Assembly (NCBI RefSeq): GCF_000333955.1
Contig: NZ_CAPS01000081.1
Location: 1 to 64,000, forward strand
Direction: 5' to 3'
Length of the DNA: 64,000 bases
DNA from: Rhodococcus sp. AW25M09
GTDB lineage: Bacteria > Actinomycetota > Actinomycetes > Mycobacteriales > Mycobacteriaceae
Positions 1 to 11,021 of the stretch are shown piece by piece (position 1 is the stretch's first letter; each line of letters starts with the position of its first letter). The position numbers and the translations under genes are program-made. The notes under the pieces were generated by a model that was not told where the DNA came from, did not search any database, and worked only from the letters and a program-made list of their open reading frames with translations.

Positions 1-846
1 AATCCGGGGTCAGGTGACAACTCGGAGTCGGTGCCCGACGCAATTCGCCGTGCACTTCCGGACGCCGACCTGTTCGAGCCGGACCCGGAAAAGGACTTCG
101 AGGAGCAGCTGCAACAGCGAATCCTGAGCACCTCTCCACGCGCCCTCGGAGTCTGTGGCGGCGACGGCACGGTGGTCTGCGTGGCCGCGGCGGCGGTGCG
201 CAACGGGCTACCGATGGCGGCGTTTCCCGGTGGCACCCTCAATCACTTCGCTCGAGACACCGGCCTGACCGCCGTAGAAGACACTGCTACCGCCGTTGAG
301 GCGGGCACCGCCGAGCTCGTCGACATCGCGGAGGTGACCATCGACGGCCGCAGCGTGTCGTTCGTCAACACCGCGACCTTCGGCGGATACCCCGACTCGG
401 TGCGGTTGCGCCAGAAGCTGCAGGGTCGAATCGGCAAGTGGCCGGCCGCCGCGGTGGCGATGACGAGGGTGCTGGCGGCTGCAGAACCGCTGAACATCGG
501 ACTCGACGGTGCCCGGCATTCGGTCTGGATGCTGTTCGTCGGCAACGGCAATTACGCGCCGGCCGATCAGGTCCCTATGTCGCGCAGCAGCATTCACGCC
601 GGCACGTTGGACGTTCGATTCCTGCCGTCGGAGCCGAAGGCGTCGAGAACCAGATTGCTCTGGGCAACGGTCACCGGCACTCTCGGCTCGTCACCTGCCT
701 ACGTCCGCCGAGCGGTGCAAGAGCTGACCGTGGCGGTGGAGGGTGCTCCGGTCGCTCTGGCAGCCGACGGCGAAGTGGTGGGCGACGGTACACGGTTCGA
801 GTTCACCAGTGACAAGAACGGCCTCGTGCTCTACCGGAAGCGGTAG
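1..846 (+). CDS. Diacylglycerol kinase family lipid kinase, 5' end cut off by window
   Basis: The frame is open from base 1, and the residues before the first internal start (NPGSGDNSE) match the NPxSG opening of the DAGK/sphingosine-kinase catalytic domain, so the true start lies upstream. The ATP-binding GGDGT motif is present (CGGDGTVV), followed by FPGGTLNHFARD, the usual PGGTxNxFAR element. Family members phosphorylate diacylglycerol or related lipids at the membrane. In related actinobacteria this domain is often fused behind a PAP2 phosphatase; the missing 5' part cannot settle that. The C-terminus is complete and runs into a strong hairpin shared with the convergent prcA. Substrate is not predictable from sequence. 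Confidence 0.85.
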   Translation, partial: NPGSGDNSESVPDAIRRALPDADLFEPDPEKDFEEQLQQRILSTSPRALGVCGGDGTVVCVAAAAVRNGLPMAAFPGGTLNHFARDTGLTAVEDTATAVEAGTAELVDIAEVTIDGRSVSFVNTATFGGYPDSVRLRQKLQGRIGKWPAAAVAMTRVLAAAEPLNIGLDGARHSVWMLFVGNGNYAPADQVPMSRSSIHAGTLDVRFLPSEPKASRTRLLWATVTGTLGSSPAYVRRAVQELTVAVEGAPVALAADGEVVGDGTRFEFTSDKNGLVLYRKR

Positions 847-857
847 AGCACGAGGCC
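820..857. terminator. Bidirectional hairpin terminator between lipid kinase and prcA
   Basis: A perfect 17-bp stem (820-836 with 841-857) closes on the 4-nt loop GAAG. The left arm is coding sequence at the end of the kinase gene and the right arm is intergenic. No clear T tract follows, as is common for actinobacterial hairpins. It lies between convergent genes and can stop transcription from both sides. Confidence 0.75.
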
Positions 858-880
858 ATCACTGGTGATAAACGAATCTC

Positions 881-1666
881 CTACGAAGTTCCCACCTCGG
901 GAGCACCGTCGGCGGTGTCGGTGGACGCATCCACGGCCGGAGCCGAAGGAGGCAGCATGTCCTCCAACGCAGTTCCTGCGATGCGTCGGAACGCCCGTCG
1001 TGGCCGACCCTGGTCCAACACGGCTACTTCGAGCGCCGATACCTCGAGAACCTTCTTCTCGGGCTCACCGCCCGCTGCGGGAGGTGAGGTGGGACCTGCA
1101 GTGAGCGCGTCGACCGCAACCCGTATCGCGTCGGCCAAATTCAGGCCGGAACGGTAGGTGTCTTTCAGCGCTGCGACGATCGGCTCGGTCGTCCCGCCCA
1201 TGACGACAAAATCCTGCTCGTCGACGATGGACCCGTCGTAGGTGATGCGGTAGAGCTGCGTCGCGATCGGCTCGTCCTGATGCGACACCTCCGCGACACA
1301 GATCTCGACCTCGTAGGGCTTGAGCTGCTCGGTGAAGATCGTTCCCAGCGCTTGCGCGTACGTCTTGGCGAGTGACCGACCTGTGACGTCACGCCGGTCG
1401 TAGGTGTATCCCTTGATATCTGCGTGCTGAATACCGGCCTTCCGCAGATTCTCGAACTCGTTGTACTTGCCCACGGCGGCGAAACCGATCCGGTCGTAGA
1501 GTTCGCTGACCTTGTGCAAGGCCGTCGAACGGTTCTCGGCCACGAACAGAACGCCATCCGCATACGTCAGGACGATGACACTGCGGCCGCGACCGATTCC
1601 CTTGCGCGCCAACTCCGAACGATCGCGCATGATCTGCTCGGCAGATGCGTAGTACGGCATCGTCAT
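881..1666 (-). CDS. prcA: 20S proteasome alpha subunit
   Basis: The 261-residue product carries the actinobacterial alpha-subunit N-terminus ([20 protein letters not shown]), the gating and ring-contact segment, followed by the Ntn-hydrolase-like fold with GRSVIVL and [14 protein letters not shown]. Alpha rings form the gate and ATPase dock of the 20S core and are not proteolytic. The C-terminal 40 or so residues are Pro/Ala/Asp-rich and probably disordered. The start codon overlaps the prcB stop by 4 bp (ATGA), so the two are translationally coupled. A second in-frame ATG two codons downstream is an equally possible start. The operon order is pup-prcB-prcA. Confidence 0.97.
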   Translation of the reverse strand: MTMPYYASAEQIMRDRSELARKGIGRGRSVIVLTYADGVLFVAENRSTALHKVSELYDRIGFAAVGKYNEFENLRKAGIQHADIKGYTYDRRDVTGRSLAKTYAQALGTIFTEQLKPYEVEICVAEVSHQDEPIATQLYRITYDGSIVDEQDFVVMGGTTEPIVAALKDTYRSGLNLADAIRVAVDALTAGPTSPPAAGGEPEKKVLEVSALEVAVLDQGRPRRAFRRIAGTALEDMLPPSAPAVDASTDTADGAPEVGTS

Positions 1667-2604
1667 GGTGCGCTATCCCCTTCGCTCACTTCCTGGCCGG
1701 ACCGGGTGTGGTGCTCGGCACCGCCGGTATGCGCAGAACTTTCGGCTCGCTCCGCGAGAACGGACCGCGCTGCTGCCGACACGCGGTCGTGCGCAACGTC
1801 GTCCGCGCCGACGCTCGTGATGGCGACCGCCGTCGGGTAGATCCCTCGGGTGACGTCCGGACCGCCGGTTGCCGAGTCGTCGTCGGCGGCGTCGTAGAGC
1901 GATTCGACTGCTGCGTGAAGCGCCTCGTCCTCGGTCATTCCGGGGCGATAGAGCTTCTTGAGCGCGGACTTGGCGAACAGTGAACCCGACCCCACCGCGT
2001 GGTAGCCCGAACGCTCCTCGTATCGCCCGCCGACCACGTCGTAGGACACGATTCGGCCGGCACGATCCGGATCCGAGATGTCGACGTCGAATCCGACCAG
2101 CAGGGGAACGGCAGCGAGTCCTTGCATCGCGGCACCGAGATTGCTCCGAACCATCGACGACAGCTTGTTGGCCTTGCCGTTGAAGGTGAGCGGAACTCCT
2201 TCGATCTTCTCGTAGTGCTCGAGCTCGACGGCGAACAGCCGAACCAGCTCGATCGCGATGCCTGCAGTTCCGGCGATACCGGCCGCCGAGTACTCGTCGG
2301 TAACGTACACCTTCTGCATGTCGCGGTTCGCGATCAGATTGCCCTGAGTTGCCCGCCGATCACCCGCGATCAGGACACCGCCCGCATAGGTCAGAGCGAC
2401 GATCGTCGTCCCGTGCGGAGCGATACCGGACTTGTCGGAGCCACCGTTCGCAGTGTGGGACGCCAGATCTGCGGCCAGACCGCTCGCGGGTAGCAGATGG
2501 GGGGCGTGCTGACGGAGATAGTCGGAAAACGACGAGCTACTCGATCCGAGTGGGATCGTCATTCCGTCGCCGGCCGACCGTGGGTCCGAACGATCCACCG
2601 TCAC
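1663..2604 (-). CDS. prcB: 20S proteasome beta subunit (catalytic)
   Basis: A 313-residue precursor. A propeptide of about 65 residues ends at HG, and the catalytic N-terminal threonine exposed by autoprocessing is Thr66 in [12 protein letters not shown]. The mature part has the family residues, including DRRAT and the SGS motif in [11 protein letters not shown]. This is the proteolytic ring of the Pup-proteasome. The GTG start overlaps the pup stop by 4 bp (GTGA), and the stop overlaps prcA by 4 bp, so expression should be stoichiometric. Confidence 0.97.
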   Translation of the reverse strand: MTVDRSDPRSAGDGMTIPLGSSSSSFSDYLRQHAPHLLPASGLAADLASHTANGGSDKSGIAPHGTTIVALTYAGGVLIAGDRRATQGNLIANRDMQKVYVTDEYSAAGIAGTAGIAIELVRLFAVELEHYEKIEGVPLTFNGKANKLSSMVRSNLGAAMQGLAAVPLLVGFDVDISDPDRAGRIVSYDVVGGRYEERSGYHAVGSGSLFAKSALKKLYRPGMTEDEALHAAVESLYDAADDDSATGGPDVTRGIYPTAVAITSVGADDVAHDRVSAAARSVLAERAESSAHTGGAEHHTRSGQEVSEGDSAP

Positions 2605-2795
2605 TGGCCGCCCTTCTGAACGTAGGCGCGAACGAAGTCCTCGGCATTCTCCTCGAGAACGTCGTCGATCTCGTCCAGAAGATCGTCGGTCTCCTCGGCC
2701 AGCTTCTCGCGCCGTTCCTGACCACCGGCTCCGGTGTCGCCTGGGACCTCATCGTCGTCGCCGCCGCCAGAGCGCCGTGTCTGCTCCTGTGCCAT
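2601..2795 (-). CDS. pup: Prokaryotic ubiquitin-like protein Pup
   Basis: A 64-residue, highly acidic, intrinsically disordered protein ending in Gly-Gly-Gln. The terminal Gln must be deamidated by Dop to Glu before ligation to substrate lysines by PafA. The conserved C-terminal half ([20 protein letters not shown]) is the segment that binds the coiled coil of ARC/Mpa. The start is fixed by a strong GGAGGAGG ribosome-binding site. It heads the pup-prcB-prcA operon and lies 194 bp downstream of dop on the same strand. Confidence 0.97.
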   Translation of the reverse strand: MAQEQTRRSGGGDDDEVPGDTGAGGQERREKLAEETDDLLDEIDDVLEENAEDFVRAYVQKGGQ

Positions 2796-2989
2796 AGTCG
2801 CCGACCTCCTCCGTGTATCGAGAAAACAGTTCTACTGCACACTCACCGATTCATCCGGGATGCACCGTCGTGGATGTGCACGTGCAACCGAACGTTCCGC
2901 CGAAAGTGCACGGACCTTTACCCTACCGACAGACCGGGCCGCCGGGTCGTCGAGACACCATCGAATAGTCGGGGTATTGCCTCGACTGG

Positions 2990-4489
2990 TCAGTTGGTGA
3001 GCTGATCGACGAGCTCAGCGGCGCTGTCGGCCGATTCGAGTAGTTCGCCGACGTGCGCTTTGGTGCCGCGCAACGGTTCGAGGGTCGGGATGCGGACCAG
3101 TGAGTCACCACCGAGATCGAAGATGACCGAGTCCCAGCTCGCTGCAGCGATGTCCGCGCCGAATTTGCGCAGGCACTCGCCGCGGAAGTAGGCCCTGGTG
3201 TCCGGCGGCGGCGTGCCCACGGCATCGAGTACCTGCTGTTCGGTGACCAAGCGTTCCATCGACCCGCGCGCGACAAGCCTGTTGTAGAGGCCCTTGTCCA
3301 GCCGAACATCCGAGTACTGCAGATCCACCAGGTGCAGCCTCGGTGCCGACCAGCCGAGCCCCTCACGCTGACGGAAGCCTTCGAGCAGTCGTAGTTTGGC
3401 CGGCCAGTCCAGCAGATGAGCACATTCCATCGGATCACGCTCGAGGAGGTCGAGCACCATGGCCCACTTGTCGAGCACATCGAGCGCACGCGCATCGTCG
3501 CTGCCCTCGGCGGCGACGAACTTCGCTACCCGTTGGTGGTAGATGCGCTGCAGCGCAAGCCCGGTCAGTTCGCGCCCGTCGGCAAGAGCCACGGCCTTGC
3601 GCAGGGTTGGGTCGTGGCTGATCTGGTGGACGGCGGTAACCGGGCGCGCCAGCTGAAGATCGGACAGGTCGACGCCGGCTTCGATGAGATCGAGGACCAG
3701 CGCCGTGGTGCCGACCTTCAGGTAGGTGGACATCTCGGCAAGGTTCGCGTCACCGATGATGCAGTGCAGTCGTCGATACTTGTCGGCGTCCGCGTGCGGC
3801 TCGTCTCTGGTGTTGATGATTCCGCGCTTGAGGGTGGTCTCGAGCCCGACCTCCACCTCGATGTAGTCCGCCCGCTGGGACAGCTGGAACCCGGCATCGT
3901 CGCCGGACTGGCCGATTCCGACCCGCCCCGATCCGGTGATGACCTGCCTCGATGCGAAGAACGGCGACAGACCGGCGACGACGGCCGAGAAAGGAGTCTC
4001 ACGCGACATCAGGTAGTTCTCGTGGGTGCCGTAGGAGGCGCCCTTACCGTCGACGTTGTTCTTGTAGAGCTGCAGGCGCGGGGCACCGGGCACGCTGGAG
4101 GCGTGGCGGGCCGCTGCTTCCATGACCCGTTCGCCGGCCTTGTCCCAGATCACCGCGTCCAACGGATCCCGAACTTCGGGGGCCGAGTACTCGGGGTGTG
4201 CATGGTCGACGTACAGGCGGGCTCCGTTGGTGAGAATCATGTTGGCCGCGCCGATCTCGTCGGCATCGATGACAGGTGCCGGGCCACTGAAGCGTCCGAG
4301 GTCGAAGCCGCGGGCGTCGCGTAGGGGCGACTCGACCTCGTAGTCCCAGCGCGTGCGCTTGGCCCGCGGCACTCCCGCCGCGGCCGCATAGGCCAGAACT
4401 GCCTGGGTCGACGTCAGGATCGGGTTGGCGGTGGGTTCGGTGGGCGAAGAGATGCCGTACTCGACCTCGATACCGATGATGCGCTGCAT
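2990..4489 (-). CDS. dop: Pup deamidase/depupylase
   Basis: A 499-residue member of the carboxylate-amine ligase fold shared with PafA and glutamine synthetase. The N-terminus [12 protein letters not shown] carries the metal/ATP-binding Glu residues of the nucleotide site. Dop converts the C-terminal Gln of Pup to Glu and can also remove Pup from substrates. The name Dop rather than PafA is chosen because the gene sits directly before pup-prcBA as in mycobacteria and because the N-terminus begins [14 protein letters not shown] leaderless promoter precedes the ATG. Confidence 0.95.
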   Translation of the reverse strand: MQRIIGIEVEYGISSPTEPTANPILTSTQAVLAYAAAAGVPRAKRTRWDYEVESPLRDARGFDLGRFSGPAPVIDADEIGAANMILTNGARLYVDHAHPEYSAPEVRDPLDAVIWDKAGERVMEAAARHASSVPGAPRLQLYKNNVDGKGASYGTHENYLMSRETPFSAVVAGLSPFFASRQVITGSGRVGIGQSGDDAGFQLSQRADYIEVEVGLETTLKRGIINTRDEPHADADKYRRLHCIIGDANLAEMSTYLKVGTTALVLDLIEAGVDLSDLQLARPVTAVHQISHDPTLRKAVALADGRELTGLALQRIYHQRVAKFVAAEGSDDARALDVLDKWAMVLDLLERDPMECAHLLDWPAKLRLLEGFRQREGLGWSAPRLHLVDLQYSDVRLDKGLYNRLVARGSMERLVTEQQVLDAVGTPPPDTRAYFRGECLRKFGADIAAASWDSVIFDLGGDSLVRIPTLEPLRGTKAHVGELLESADSAAELVDQLTN

Positions 4490-4496
4490 GAGTTCG

Positions 4497-4502
4497 AGCC
4501 TA
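4497..4502 (-). promoter_or_regulatory. Leaderless -10 box of dop
   Basis: On the minus strand TAGGCT is followed by 7 nt and then the dop ATG, so transcription should begin at or next to the start codon. No convincing -35 was found. Confidence 0.6.
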
Positions 4503-4516
4503 GACGGAAGATGGAT

Positions 4517-4557
4517 ACAGATCGGGGCGCGCCCTGTGCGGACGCGCCCCGATCTGT
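4517..4557 (-). terminator. Hairpin terminator downstream of arc
   Basis: A perfect 15-bp GC-rich stem (4517-4531 with 4543-4557) encloses an 11-nt loop, starting 14 bp beyond the arc stop. It separates the arc transcript from the dop promoter. There is no clear U tract. Confidence 0.75.
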
Positions 4558-4571
4558 CGTCTGTGCAGGAC

Positions 4572-6335
4572 CTACAGGTACTGCCCGGTATTGGCCTCGG
4601 TGTCGATCGCCCTGCTTGCGCTGGCGTTCTTGCCGGTGACGAGCGTTCTGATGTAGACGATCCGCTCGCCCTTCTTGCCCGAGATTCGCGCCCAATCGTC
4701 CGGATTCGTGGTGTTCGGCAGGTCTTCGTTCTCGGCGAACTCGTCCACGATGGAATCGAACAGGTGCTGAATCCGCAGACCGGCGTTACCGGTTTCCAGT
4801 ACCGACTTGATGGCGTACTTCTTCGCGCGGTCCACGATGTTCTGAATCATGGCCCCGGAGTTGAAGTCCTTGAAGTACAGGACTTCCTTGTCTCCGTTGG
4901 CATACGTCACCTCGAGGAAGCGGTTGTCGTCGCTCTCGGCGTACATCCGCTCGACGACACGGTCGATCATCCCTCGGATGCATGCCGCGCGGTCCCCGCC
5001 GAACTCGGCCATATCGTCCGCGTTGACCGGAAGCGAATCGGTCAGGTACTTCGAGAAGATGTCCTGTGCCGACTCGGCGTCGGGACGCTCGATCTTGATC
5101 TTGACGTCCAAGCGACCGGGCCGCAAGATCGCGGGGTCGATCATGTCCTCACGGTTGGACGCACCGATCACGATGACGTTCTCGAGCCCCTCGACACCGT
5201 CGATCTCGGCGAGCAGCTGCGGAACGACCGTCGTCTCGACATCGGACGAGACGCCCGATCCACGGGTGCGGAAGATCGAGTCCATCTCGTCGAAGAACAC
5301 GATGACCGGAGTGCCCTCGGACGCCTTCTCCCGGGCGCGTTGGAAGATCATCCGGATGTGGCGTTCGGTCTCACCGACGAACTTGTTGAGCAGCTCGGGA
5401 CCCTTGATGTTGAGGAAGAAGGACTTCGCTTCCTTGGCGTCCTGCCCGCGGGCCTCGGCGATCTTCTTGGCCAGCGAGTTGGCCACGGCCTTGGCGATCA
5501 AGGTCTTGCCGCACCCCGGAGGGCCGTAGAGCAGTACCCCCTTCGGCGGGCGCAGCGAGTATTCGCGGAACAGGTCCTTGTGCAGGAACGGAAGCTCGAC
5601 GGCGTCGCGAATCTGCTCGATCTGCCGTCCGAGACCACCGATGTCCTCGTAGCCGACGTCCGGAACCTCCTCGAGGACCAGATCCTCCACCTCGGCTTTC
5701 GGGACGCGCTCGAAGGCGTAGCCGGCCTTGGTGTCGACCAGAAGCGAATCGCCGGGACGCAATTTGCGAGAGGGCTCGTCCGGGTCGATGGGTCCCTCGT
5801 CGTTGACCATGTCGATCAGTGGCTTGGCGAGCCACACGACCCGCTCTTCATCTGCATGTCCGACGACCAGCGCCCTGGATCCGTCGCCCAGAAGCTCTCG
5901 CAGAGTGCTGATCTCGCCGACCTGATCGAAGGTGCAGGCCTCGACGATGGTCAGAGCCTCGTTCAAGCGCACCGTCTGCCCCGGTGCAAGCGAGTCGGCC
6001 TCGATATTGGGCGAGCAGGTGAGGCGCATCTTTCGACCGGACGTGAAGACATCGACCGTTCCGTCGTCGAACACGCTCAGCAGAACGCCGTAGCCGCTCG
6101 GTGGTTGACCCAGTCGGTCCACTTCCTCACGCAGCGCGATGAGTTGTTGTCTGGCCTCTTTGAGGGTGTCCATCAACTTGCTGTTGCGAAGCGAGAGCGA
6201 ATCGACACGGCCTTCGAGTTCGCGTACCTGTTCGGGGGACTCCCCCAGTTGACGACGTAGCGACGCGGCTTCGGCTCGAACGGCGTCCAGTTCGGCTCTG
6301 GCCGCGGCCACATCCGGATTGTCTGTTGAGCTCAT
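4572..6335 (-). CDS. arc: Proteasome-associated AAA+ ATPase (ARC/Mpa)
   Basis: The ATPase is 587 residues from the ATG at 6335, chosen over upstream in-frame codons because GGGAGGAG lies just before it. Domain order: N-terminal coiled coil that captures Pup (about 5-60), double OB domain (about 60-200), then the AAA+ module with Walker A GPPGCGKT and Walker [13 protein letters not shown]. The extreme C-terminus GQYL is the tail with penultimate tyrosine that docks into alpha-ring pockets and opens the gate. The enzyme unfolds pupylated proteins and threads them into PrcBA. It is transcribed on the same strand as dop but is separated from it by a terminator. Confidence 0.96.
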   Translation of the reverse strand: MSSTDNPDVAAARAELDAVRAEAASLRRQLGESPEQVRELEGRVDSLSLRNSKLMDTLKEARQQLIALREEVDRLGQPPSGYGVLLSVFDDGTVDVFTSGRKMRLTCSPNIEADSLAPGQTVRLNEALTIVEACTFDQVGEISTLRELLGDGSRALVVGHADEERVVWLAKPLIDMVNDEGPIDPDEPSRKLRPGDSLLVDTKAGYAFERVPKAEVEDLVLEEVPDVGYEDIGGLGRQIEQIRDAVELPFLHKDLFREYSLRPPKGVLLYGPPGCGKTLIAKAVANSLAKKIAEARGQDAKEAKSFFLNIKGPELLNKFVGETERHIRMIFQRAREKASEGTPVIVFFDEMDSIFRTRGSGVSSDVETTVVPQLLAEIDGVEGLENVIVIGASNREDMIDPAILRPGRLDVKIKIERPDAESAQDIFSKYLTDSLPVNADDMAEFGGDRAACIRGMIDRVVERMYAESDDNRFLEVTYANGDKEVLYFKDFNSGAMIQNIVDRAKKYAIKSVLETGNAGLRIQHLFDSIVDEFAENEDLPNTTNPDDWARISGKKGERIVYIRTLVTGKNASASRAIDTEANTGQYL

Positions 6336-6638
6336 GAGCGACTCCTCCCAGTGACGATCTATCAACGCTACCGGCACCGGCCCGAATGTGCGGACCGACA
6401 CCACGATCGGGATCGACTGCCGTACGGGTCCACCGCATCCCGACACCGGCCCGCGCACCGTCGACCTCGCTGGTCGAGCAACGGACCGACCACGAAATCG
6501 GCCGCTTCACCAGTGTCGATGCACAGGTATTCGGCAGTTCTCGCACTGCCAGTGGAGACGATGCGGGAGCTCGAAGTGGTCCGATCGGGATATTTTCGGT
6601 CACGACGATCACAATTCGATATTTGCCGCCGCGGCGCG
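6336..6638. other. 303-bp intergenic region between trmI and arc
   Basis: No convincing gene. The only open frames here are extensions or shadows of trmI and arc. The arc ribosome-binding site is at the left edge. Towards the trmI end the sequence becomes locally AT-richer (around 6590-6620). A promoter for arc probably lies here but I could not fix its boxes. Confidence 0.5.
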
Positions 6639-7733
<1,095 letters not shown>

Positions 7734-7786
7734 TTACGACTCGACGTGCCAGACTACGGCCTTGACCGAAGATGTCGGACCAGCGG

Positions 7787-7792
7787 CATAGT
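7787..7792 (+). promoter_or_regulatory. Putative leaderless -10 box for the RecB-like gene
   Basis: CATAGT (alternatively TAGTGT, two bases on) lies 7-9 nt before the GTG at 7802. This spacing is typical of leaderless transcripts and supports that start over the in-frame ATG at 7772, which would lie upstream of the predicted transcript start. Confidence 0.45.
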
Positions 7793-7801
7793 GTCGCAGT
7801 C

Positions 7802-8734
7802 GTGAGTATTTCTGTGTCGACTCCGATCGACTTGCCTCTACTCGATCTCGGCGACACTGCGCAGCCGACGCGTGCGACGCCGAGGCCCCGAAGCAAGCCG
7901 GCGTTGTCTCCCTCTCGCGCAGGCGATTTCAAGCAGTGTCCACTTCTCTATCGCTTCCGTGCCGTCGACCGCATTCCCGAGGTCTCCACCGAAGCTCAGG
8001 TCAAGGGAACCGTGGTGCATGCCGCACTCGAAGCTCTGTACGCATTACCTGCGCAGGACCGAGTGCCGACGACCGCGCGTGATCTGGTGGATCCGGCGTG
8101 GGAGCGAGTGGTGGCACAGGCACCCGACCTCGAGTCGTTGGTACCGGCGGACGAGCAAGCGGCGTTCCTGGACCGCGCTCGCGCGTTGGTCGAGGGGTAC
8201 TACGAGCTCGAGGACCCAACCCACTTCGATCCCGAGTCCTGTGAGCAGCGGGTGGAGGTGGATTTGGAGGACGGCACGCCGCTTCGTGGTTTCATCGATC
8301 GGATCGACGTCGCACCAAACGGGATGATCCGAGTCGTCGATTACAAGACCGGCCGAGCGCCCCGCGAGTTCACCGAGTCCAAAGCCTTGTTCCAGATGAA
8401 GTTCTACGCCCTGATGATCATGCGCGTACGCGGAGTCGTTCCAGCGCAACTGAAACTGATGTACCTGGCCGACAAGCAAGAGCTGACCTACACCCCCGAC
8501 GAAGACGAACTGCGCAGGTTCGAGCGCATGCTGTCCGCCATCTGGAAAGCGATACTGGCCGCTGGCGAGACCGGCGACTTTCGCGCCAAACGAGGCGCAC
8601 TGTGCAAGTGGTGCGACCATCAGGCGCTGTGCCCGGAGTTCGGTGGCACTCCCCCGCCTTACCCGGGTTGGCCCGAGGTCACTTCAGGACCGGTCGCTCA
8701 GGCCACTCCGACACAAGCGGAGGCCGAGCTGTGA
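7802..8734 (+). CDS. RecB-family PD-(D/E)XK nuclease
   Basis: A protein of about 310 residues with the Cas4/AddB-like nuclease layout: an N-terminal cysteine motif FKQCPLLYRF, the catalytic VVDYKTG (the DxK of PD-(D/E)XK), and a C-terminal cysteine cluster LCKWCDHQALCPEF that, with the first Cys, can hold a [4Fe-4S] cluster. Family members are DNA exonucleases or nickases linked to repair. It is conserved beside trmI in mycobacteria (Rv2119), so it is a housekeeping gene here rather than a CRISPR cas4. The start is uncertain; an in-frame ATG at 7772 is an alternative. The stop overlaps the next gene. Confidence 0.85.
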   Translation: MSISVSTPIDLPLLDLGDTAQPTRATPRPRSKPALSPSRAGDFKQCPLLYRFRAVDRIPEVSTEAQVKGTVVHAALEALYALPAQDRVPTTARDLVDPAWERVVAQAPDLESLVPADEQAAFLDRARALVEGYYELEDPTHFDPESCEQRVEVDLEDGTPLRGFIDRIDVAPNGMIRVVDYKTGRAPREFTESKALFQMKFYALMIMRVRGVVPAQLKLMYLADKQELTYTPDEDELRRFERMLSAIWKAILAAGETGDFRAKRGALCKWCDHQALCPEFGGTPPPYPGWPEVTSGPVAQATPTQAEAEL

Positions 8735-9543
8735 CGATTCCAGACGCCTTCTTCGTCCCTGCCGGTGTCAGCAACGACGGATACGAAATGGTCACTGCCA
8801 CCGAACACACCGTCAGCGTCTGGGCGCCGACGATGCAGCACGGCGCTCCGCCGTCCGCACTGTTGGTCCGTGCGCTCGAGCGCGTCGATGCCAGGGAGGA
8901 CACCAGGATCAGCCGAGTCGTGGTCGATATTCTCGGTCCGATTCCGGTCGAGGACATCGAGATTCGGGCATGGACAGAACGTCCCGGTGCCAACGTCGAA
9001 CTGGTCGTCGCGGAATTGTGGGCGGCGAGTTCGTCCGGAACTGCGCGAGCGGTGGCGCGAGGTAGTGCGTGGCGCATGCGCAGTTCACCGACCGAGGACG
9101 TCGCTCACTCCGGCGACCGGGTGATGAAGCCGGTCGGCGATGGGGTCGACTACGCCTTCGGCGATTCGTGGTCCTCGGGCTTCCTCGACGCCATCGAGTT
9201 CAAGATTCTGACCGAGTTCGGTGCCGCCGGGCCGGGTGAAATCTGGGCGCGGCCCAGACCTGTTCTGGTGCAGGGTGAAACGATGACGCCGCTGGAGCGA
9301 CTGTTCTCGATTGCGGACATCGCGAACGGCATCGGTGCCAAGCTTCCGATCGACAAATGGACGTTTTTGAACACCGATCTGACGGTGCACATATTCCGGG
9401 TGCCTCAGGGCGAATGGGTCGGAGTGGCGGCGGAGACGTCGACCGGACCGGACGGCATCGCCATGTGCGCGGGGACTCTCAGCGACGAACTGGGCACGGT
9501 GGGCCGCATCGCTCAGACGGTCCTGGTTCGGCGTCGCGACTGA
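8731..9543 (+). CDS. Acyl-CoA thioesterase-like protein (hotdog fold)
   Basis: A 270-residue protein resembling the TesB/4HBT_3 double-hotdog family: N-terminal hotdog with HGAPPSALLVRALER and VDILGPIPVE, and a second hotdog with the segment LFSIADIANGIG and WTFLNTDLTVHI. Such proteins hydrolyse acyl-CoA thioesters; the substrate is not predictable. The GTG start overlaps the stop of the RecB-like gene by 4 bp (GTGA), so the pair is translationally coupled even though the functions look unrelated. It converges with the next thioesterase gene. Confidence 0.8.
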   Translation: MTIPDAFFVPAGVSNDGYEMVTATEHTVSVWAPTMQHGAPPSALLVRALERVDAREDTRISRVVVDILGPIPVEDIEIRAWTERPGANVELVVAELWAASSSGTARAVARGSAWRMRSSPTEDVAHSGDRVMKPVGDGVDYAFGDSWSSGFLDAIEFKILTEFGAAGPGEIWARPRPVLVQGETMTPLERLFSIADIANGIGAKLPIDKWTFLNTDLTVHIFRVPQGEWVGVAAETSTGPDGIAMCAGTLSDELGTVGRIAQTVLVRRRD

Positions 9544-9554
9544 CGAGCCGACCT

Positions 9555-9986
9555 CTACGGCGTGTGCGCGGCGACGACGGTGCCTTGAGCCACCGCCACG
9601 ATGCGTTCGGTCTCGCCGTCGACCGAATACACGGTGCTGTGGCAGATGGCCTGGTTTCGAGTCGCGGACACTGCGCGTGCACGAGCAATCAGGTACTCGC
9701 CCGATGCCGGCCTGGAGAAGTTGACGGTGCAGTGTGCCGTCACCGCGTCGCCCCCGAGCGCGATTCCACCGGCGAAGGTCACAGCGTTGTCCGCCAGGTA
9801 GCTGATGACTCCGCCGTGTACGAAACCGTGCTGCTGCTGTAGCTCAGGTCGGATGCGTAGGCGGACCTCGACATTGCCTCCGTCCATGGAGATCAGCTCG
9901 GCACCGAGGAGTCGAGTGAACGGTTGAGCGGCGAACACCGCCCTCGCGAGTCGATCGAGATCGTTATCGATGTCTTTCTGTGACAT
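9555..9986 (-). CDS. PaaI-family hotdog thioesterase
   Basis: A 143-residue single-hotdog protein with the PaaI/YigI signature QQQHGFVHGGVISYLADNA, where the HGG...D/N residues form the thioester site. PaaI-type enzymes act on aryl- or acyl-CoA thioesters. The start at 9986 (MSQKDIDND) is chosen for the upstream GGGGG ribosome-binding site; an upstream in-frame start would overlap the next gene. The gene lies 19 bp after the membrane-protein gene of the PadR unit on the same strand, so it could be cotranscribed with it. Confidence 0.85.
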   Translation of the reverse strand: MSQKDIDNDLDRLARAVFAAQPFTRLLGAELISMDGGNVEVRLRIRPELQQQHGFVHGGVISYLADNAVTFAGGIALGGDAVTAHCTVNFSRPASGEYLIARARAVSATRNQAICHSTVYSVDGETERIVAVAQGTVVAAHTP

Positions 9987-10005
9987 GTGGCCCCCAGATA
10001 TCACT

Positions 10006-10662
10006 TCAGCGGCCGTCGGACGCTGATCCCACTGCACGGTAGCGGGCCAACCCGACCGTGGTCGCCAGCACGACGAGAACTACCCCGATCACCACGACGA
10101 ATACGGTCGCGCTGGTGTTGAAGTTTCTCCACCATGCAACGCCGATGCCAGCTCCTGTGCTGAGAGCGGCACCCACCGGCAACAACATGGCGAGCCACCG
10201 GACCGTACCGGACGCGTTCGGGTCGTGAATGAGCGCTAGCCGAACGAGTACGAGCGCACACAGGTAGGCGAACAGGCCTGCTGAGGCATACAACGGCAGG
10301 AGGAAGGGGCCTGCTTCGATCGTCGCTCGACCGGTGAATGCTGCGAAGACTGCACCCAGAACTACTGCGAGGCCAGTGAGAATCCCTACGAGGGCCGCAG
10401 GCAGAACTGCACCCAGGCGTAGAGCCCGTCCGGCCAACTCTCGCTCCTCAGCCCACCTTTCGAGGGTGCGCGAGCTGTCGTCGCCGAGAACAGTCGCAAT
10501 GTTGTGGCCGTCCAGTCTTGCATTGTTGATTTCGGCTTCCAGCTCCGACAGCAAGTCTTCTCGGTCTGCTTTGAGGACTCCTGCGCGGCGCCACACACGA
10601 CTCGCTTGGCGTCGGATGTCCCGCAACTCACTAGCGTCGACGTCCTGCATTGTGGTGTTCAT
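10006..10662 (-). CDS. HAAS-type membrane protein paired with PadR regulator
   Basis: A 218-residue protein. The soluble N-terminus (about 1-75) looks like the helical HAAS sensor domain found beside PadR regulators: it has the SELEAEINNA element and a second helix with RTLERWAEERELAGRAL. Four hydrophobic segments follow (about residues 82-105, 120-142, 155-175 and 185-207). The gene overlaps padR by 4 bp (ATGA). The pairing suggests the membrane protein is the regulated partner of PadR, but its molecular role is unknown. Confidence 0.7.
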   Translation of the reverse strand: MNTTMQDVDASELRDIRRQASRVWRRAGVLKADREDLLSELEAEINNARLDGHNIATVLGDDSSRTLERWAEERELAGRALRLGAVLPAALVGILTGLAVVLGAVFAAFTGRATIEAGPFLLPLYASAGLFAYLCALVLVRLALIHDPNASGTVRWLAMLLPVGAALSTGAGIGVAWWRNFNTSATVFVVVIGVVLVVLATTVGLARYRAVGSASDGR

Positions 10663-11021
10663 TTCAACCCCGTTCCGTTGATTTCGGCCAAAGCCGACGA
10701 CTGAAGCAGCGAGGTGACGCTGGTGGAAATGTCACGCCATTCTTTGGTTCCGACAGCGAGCGCCTCGGCACCGGATTCGCTGAGCGAGTAGTACTTTCGC
10801 GGCGGACCGGACGTCGACGGCTGCTTCGTGGTTACCACGAGCCCCGACTTCTCCAAGCGAGCCAGCAGTGGATACGCAGACCCGCCGGATACAGGCAGGT
10901 TTTGCTCGGCCAGGCGCTGCGTCAGTTCATAGCCGTACACCGGACGCTCTCGAAGCAAGGCCAGTAAGCAAAGGTCCAGTACGCCTCGAAGCACTAGGCT
11001 TCGTCTTTCCACTGCACTCAT
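10659..11021 (-). CDS. PadR-family transcriptional repressor
   Basis: The 120-residue winged-helix protein has the PadR hallmarks: LDLCLLALLRERPVYGYEL (helix 1 and recognition-region start), SGGSAYPLLARLEKSGLV, then the wing with PRKYYSLSESG. The ATG at 11021 is preferred over an in-frame ATG at 11057 because a -35/-10 promoter with correct spacing ends exactly there and the upstream segment is occupied by a palindromic operator. PadR proteins usually repress their own operon and are released by small ligands or stress. The operon is padR plus a HAAS membrane protein. Confidence 0.88.
   Translation of the reverse strand: MSAVERRSLVLRGVLDLCLLALLRERPVYGYELTQRLAEQNLPVSGGSAYPLLARLEKSGLVVTTKQPSTSGPPRKYYSLSESGAEALAVGTKEWRDISTSVTSLLQSSALAEINGTGLK

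Noticed and set aside
4425-6260. A 611-codon open frame on the + strand opposite arc
   Set aside because: It is antisense to a clearly conserved ATPase gene; long antisense frames arise from GC-rich third positions. No ribosome-binding site or family similarity is visible.
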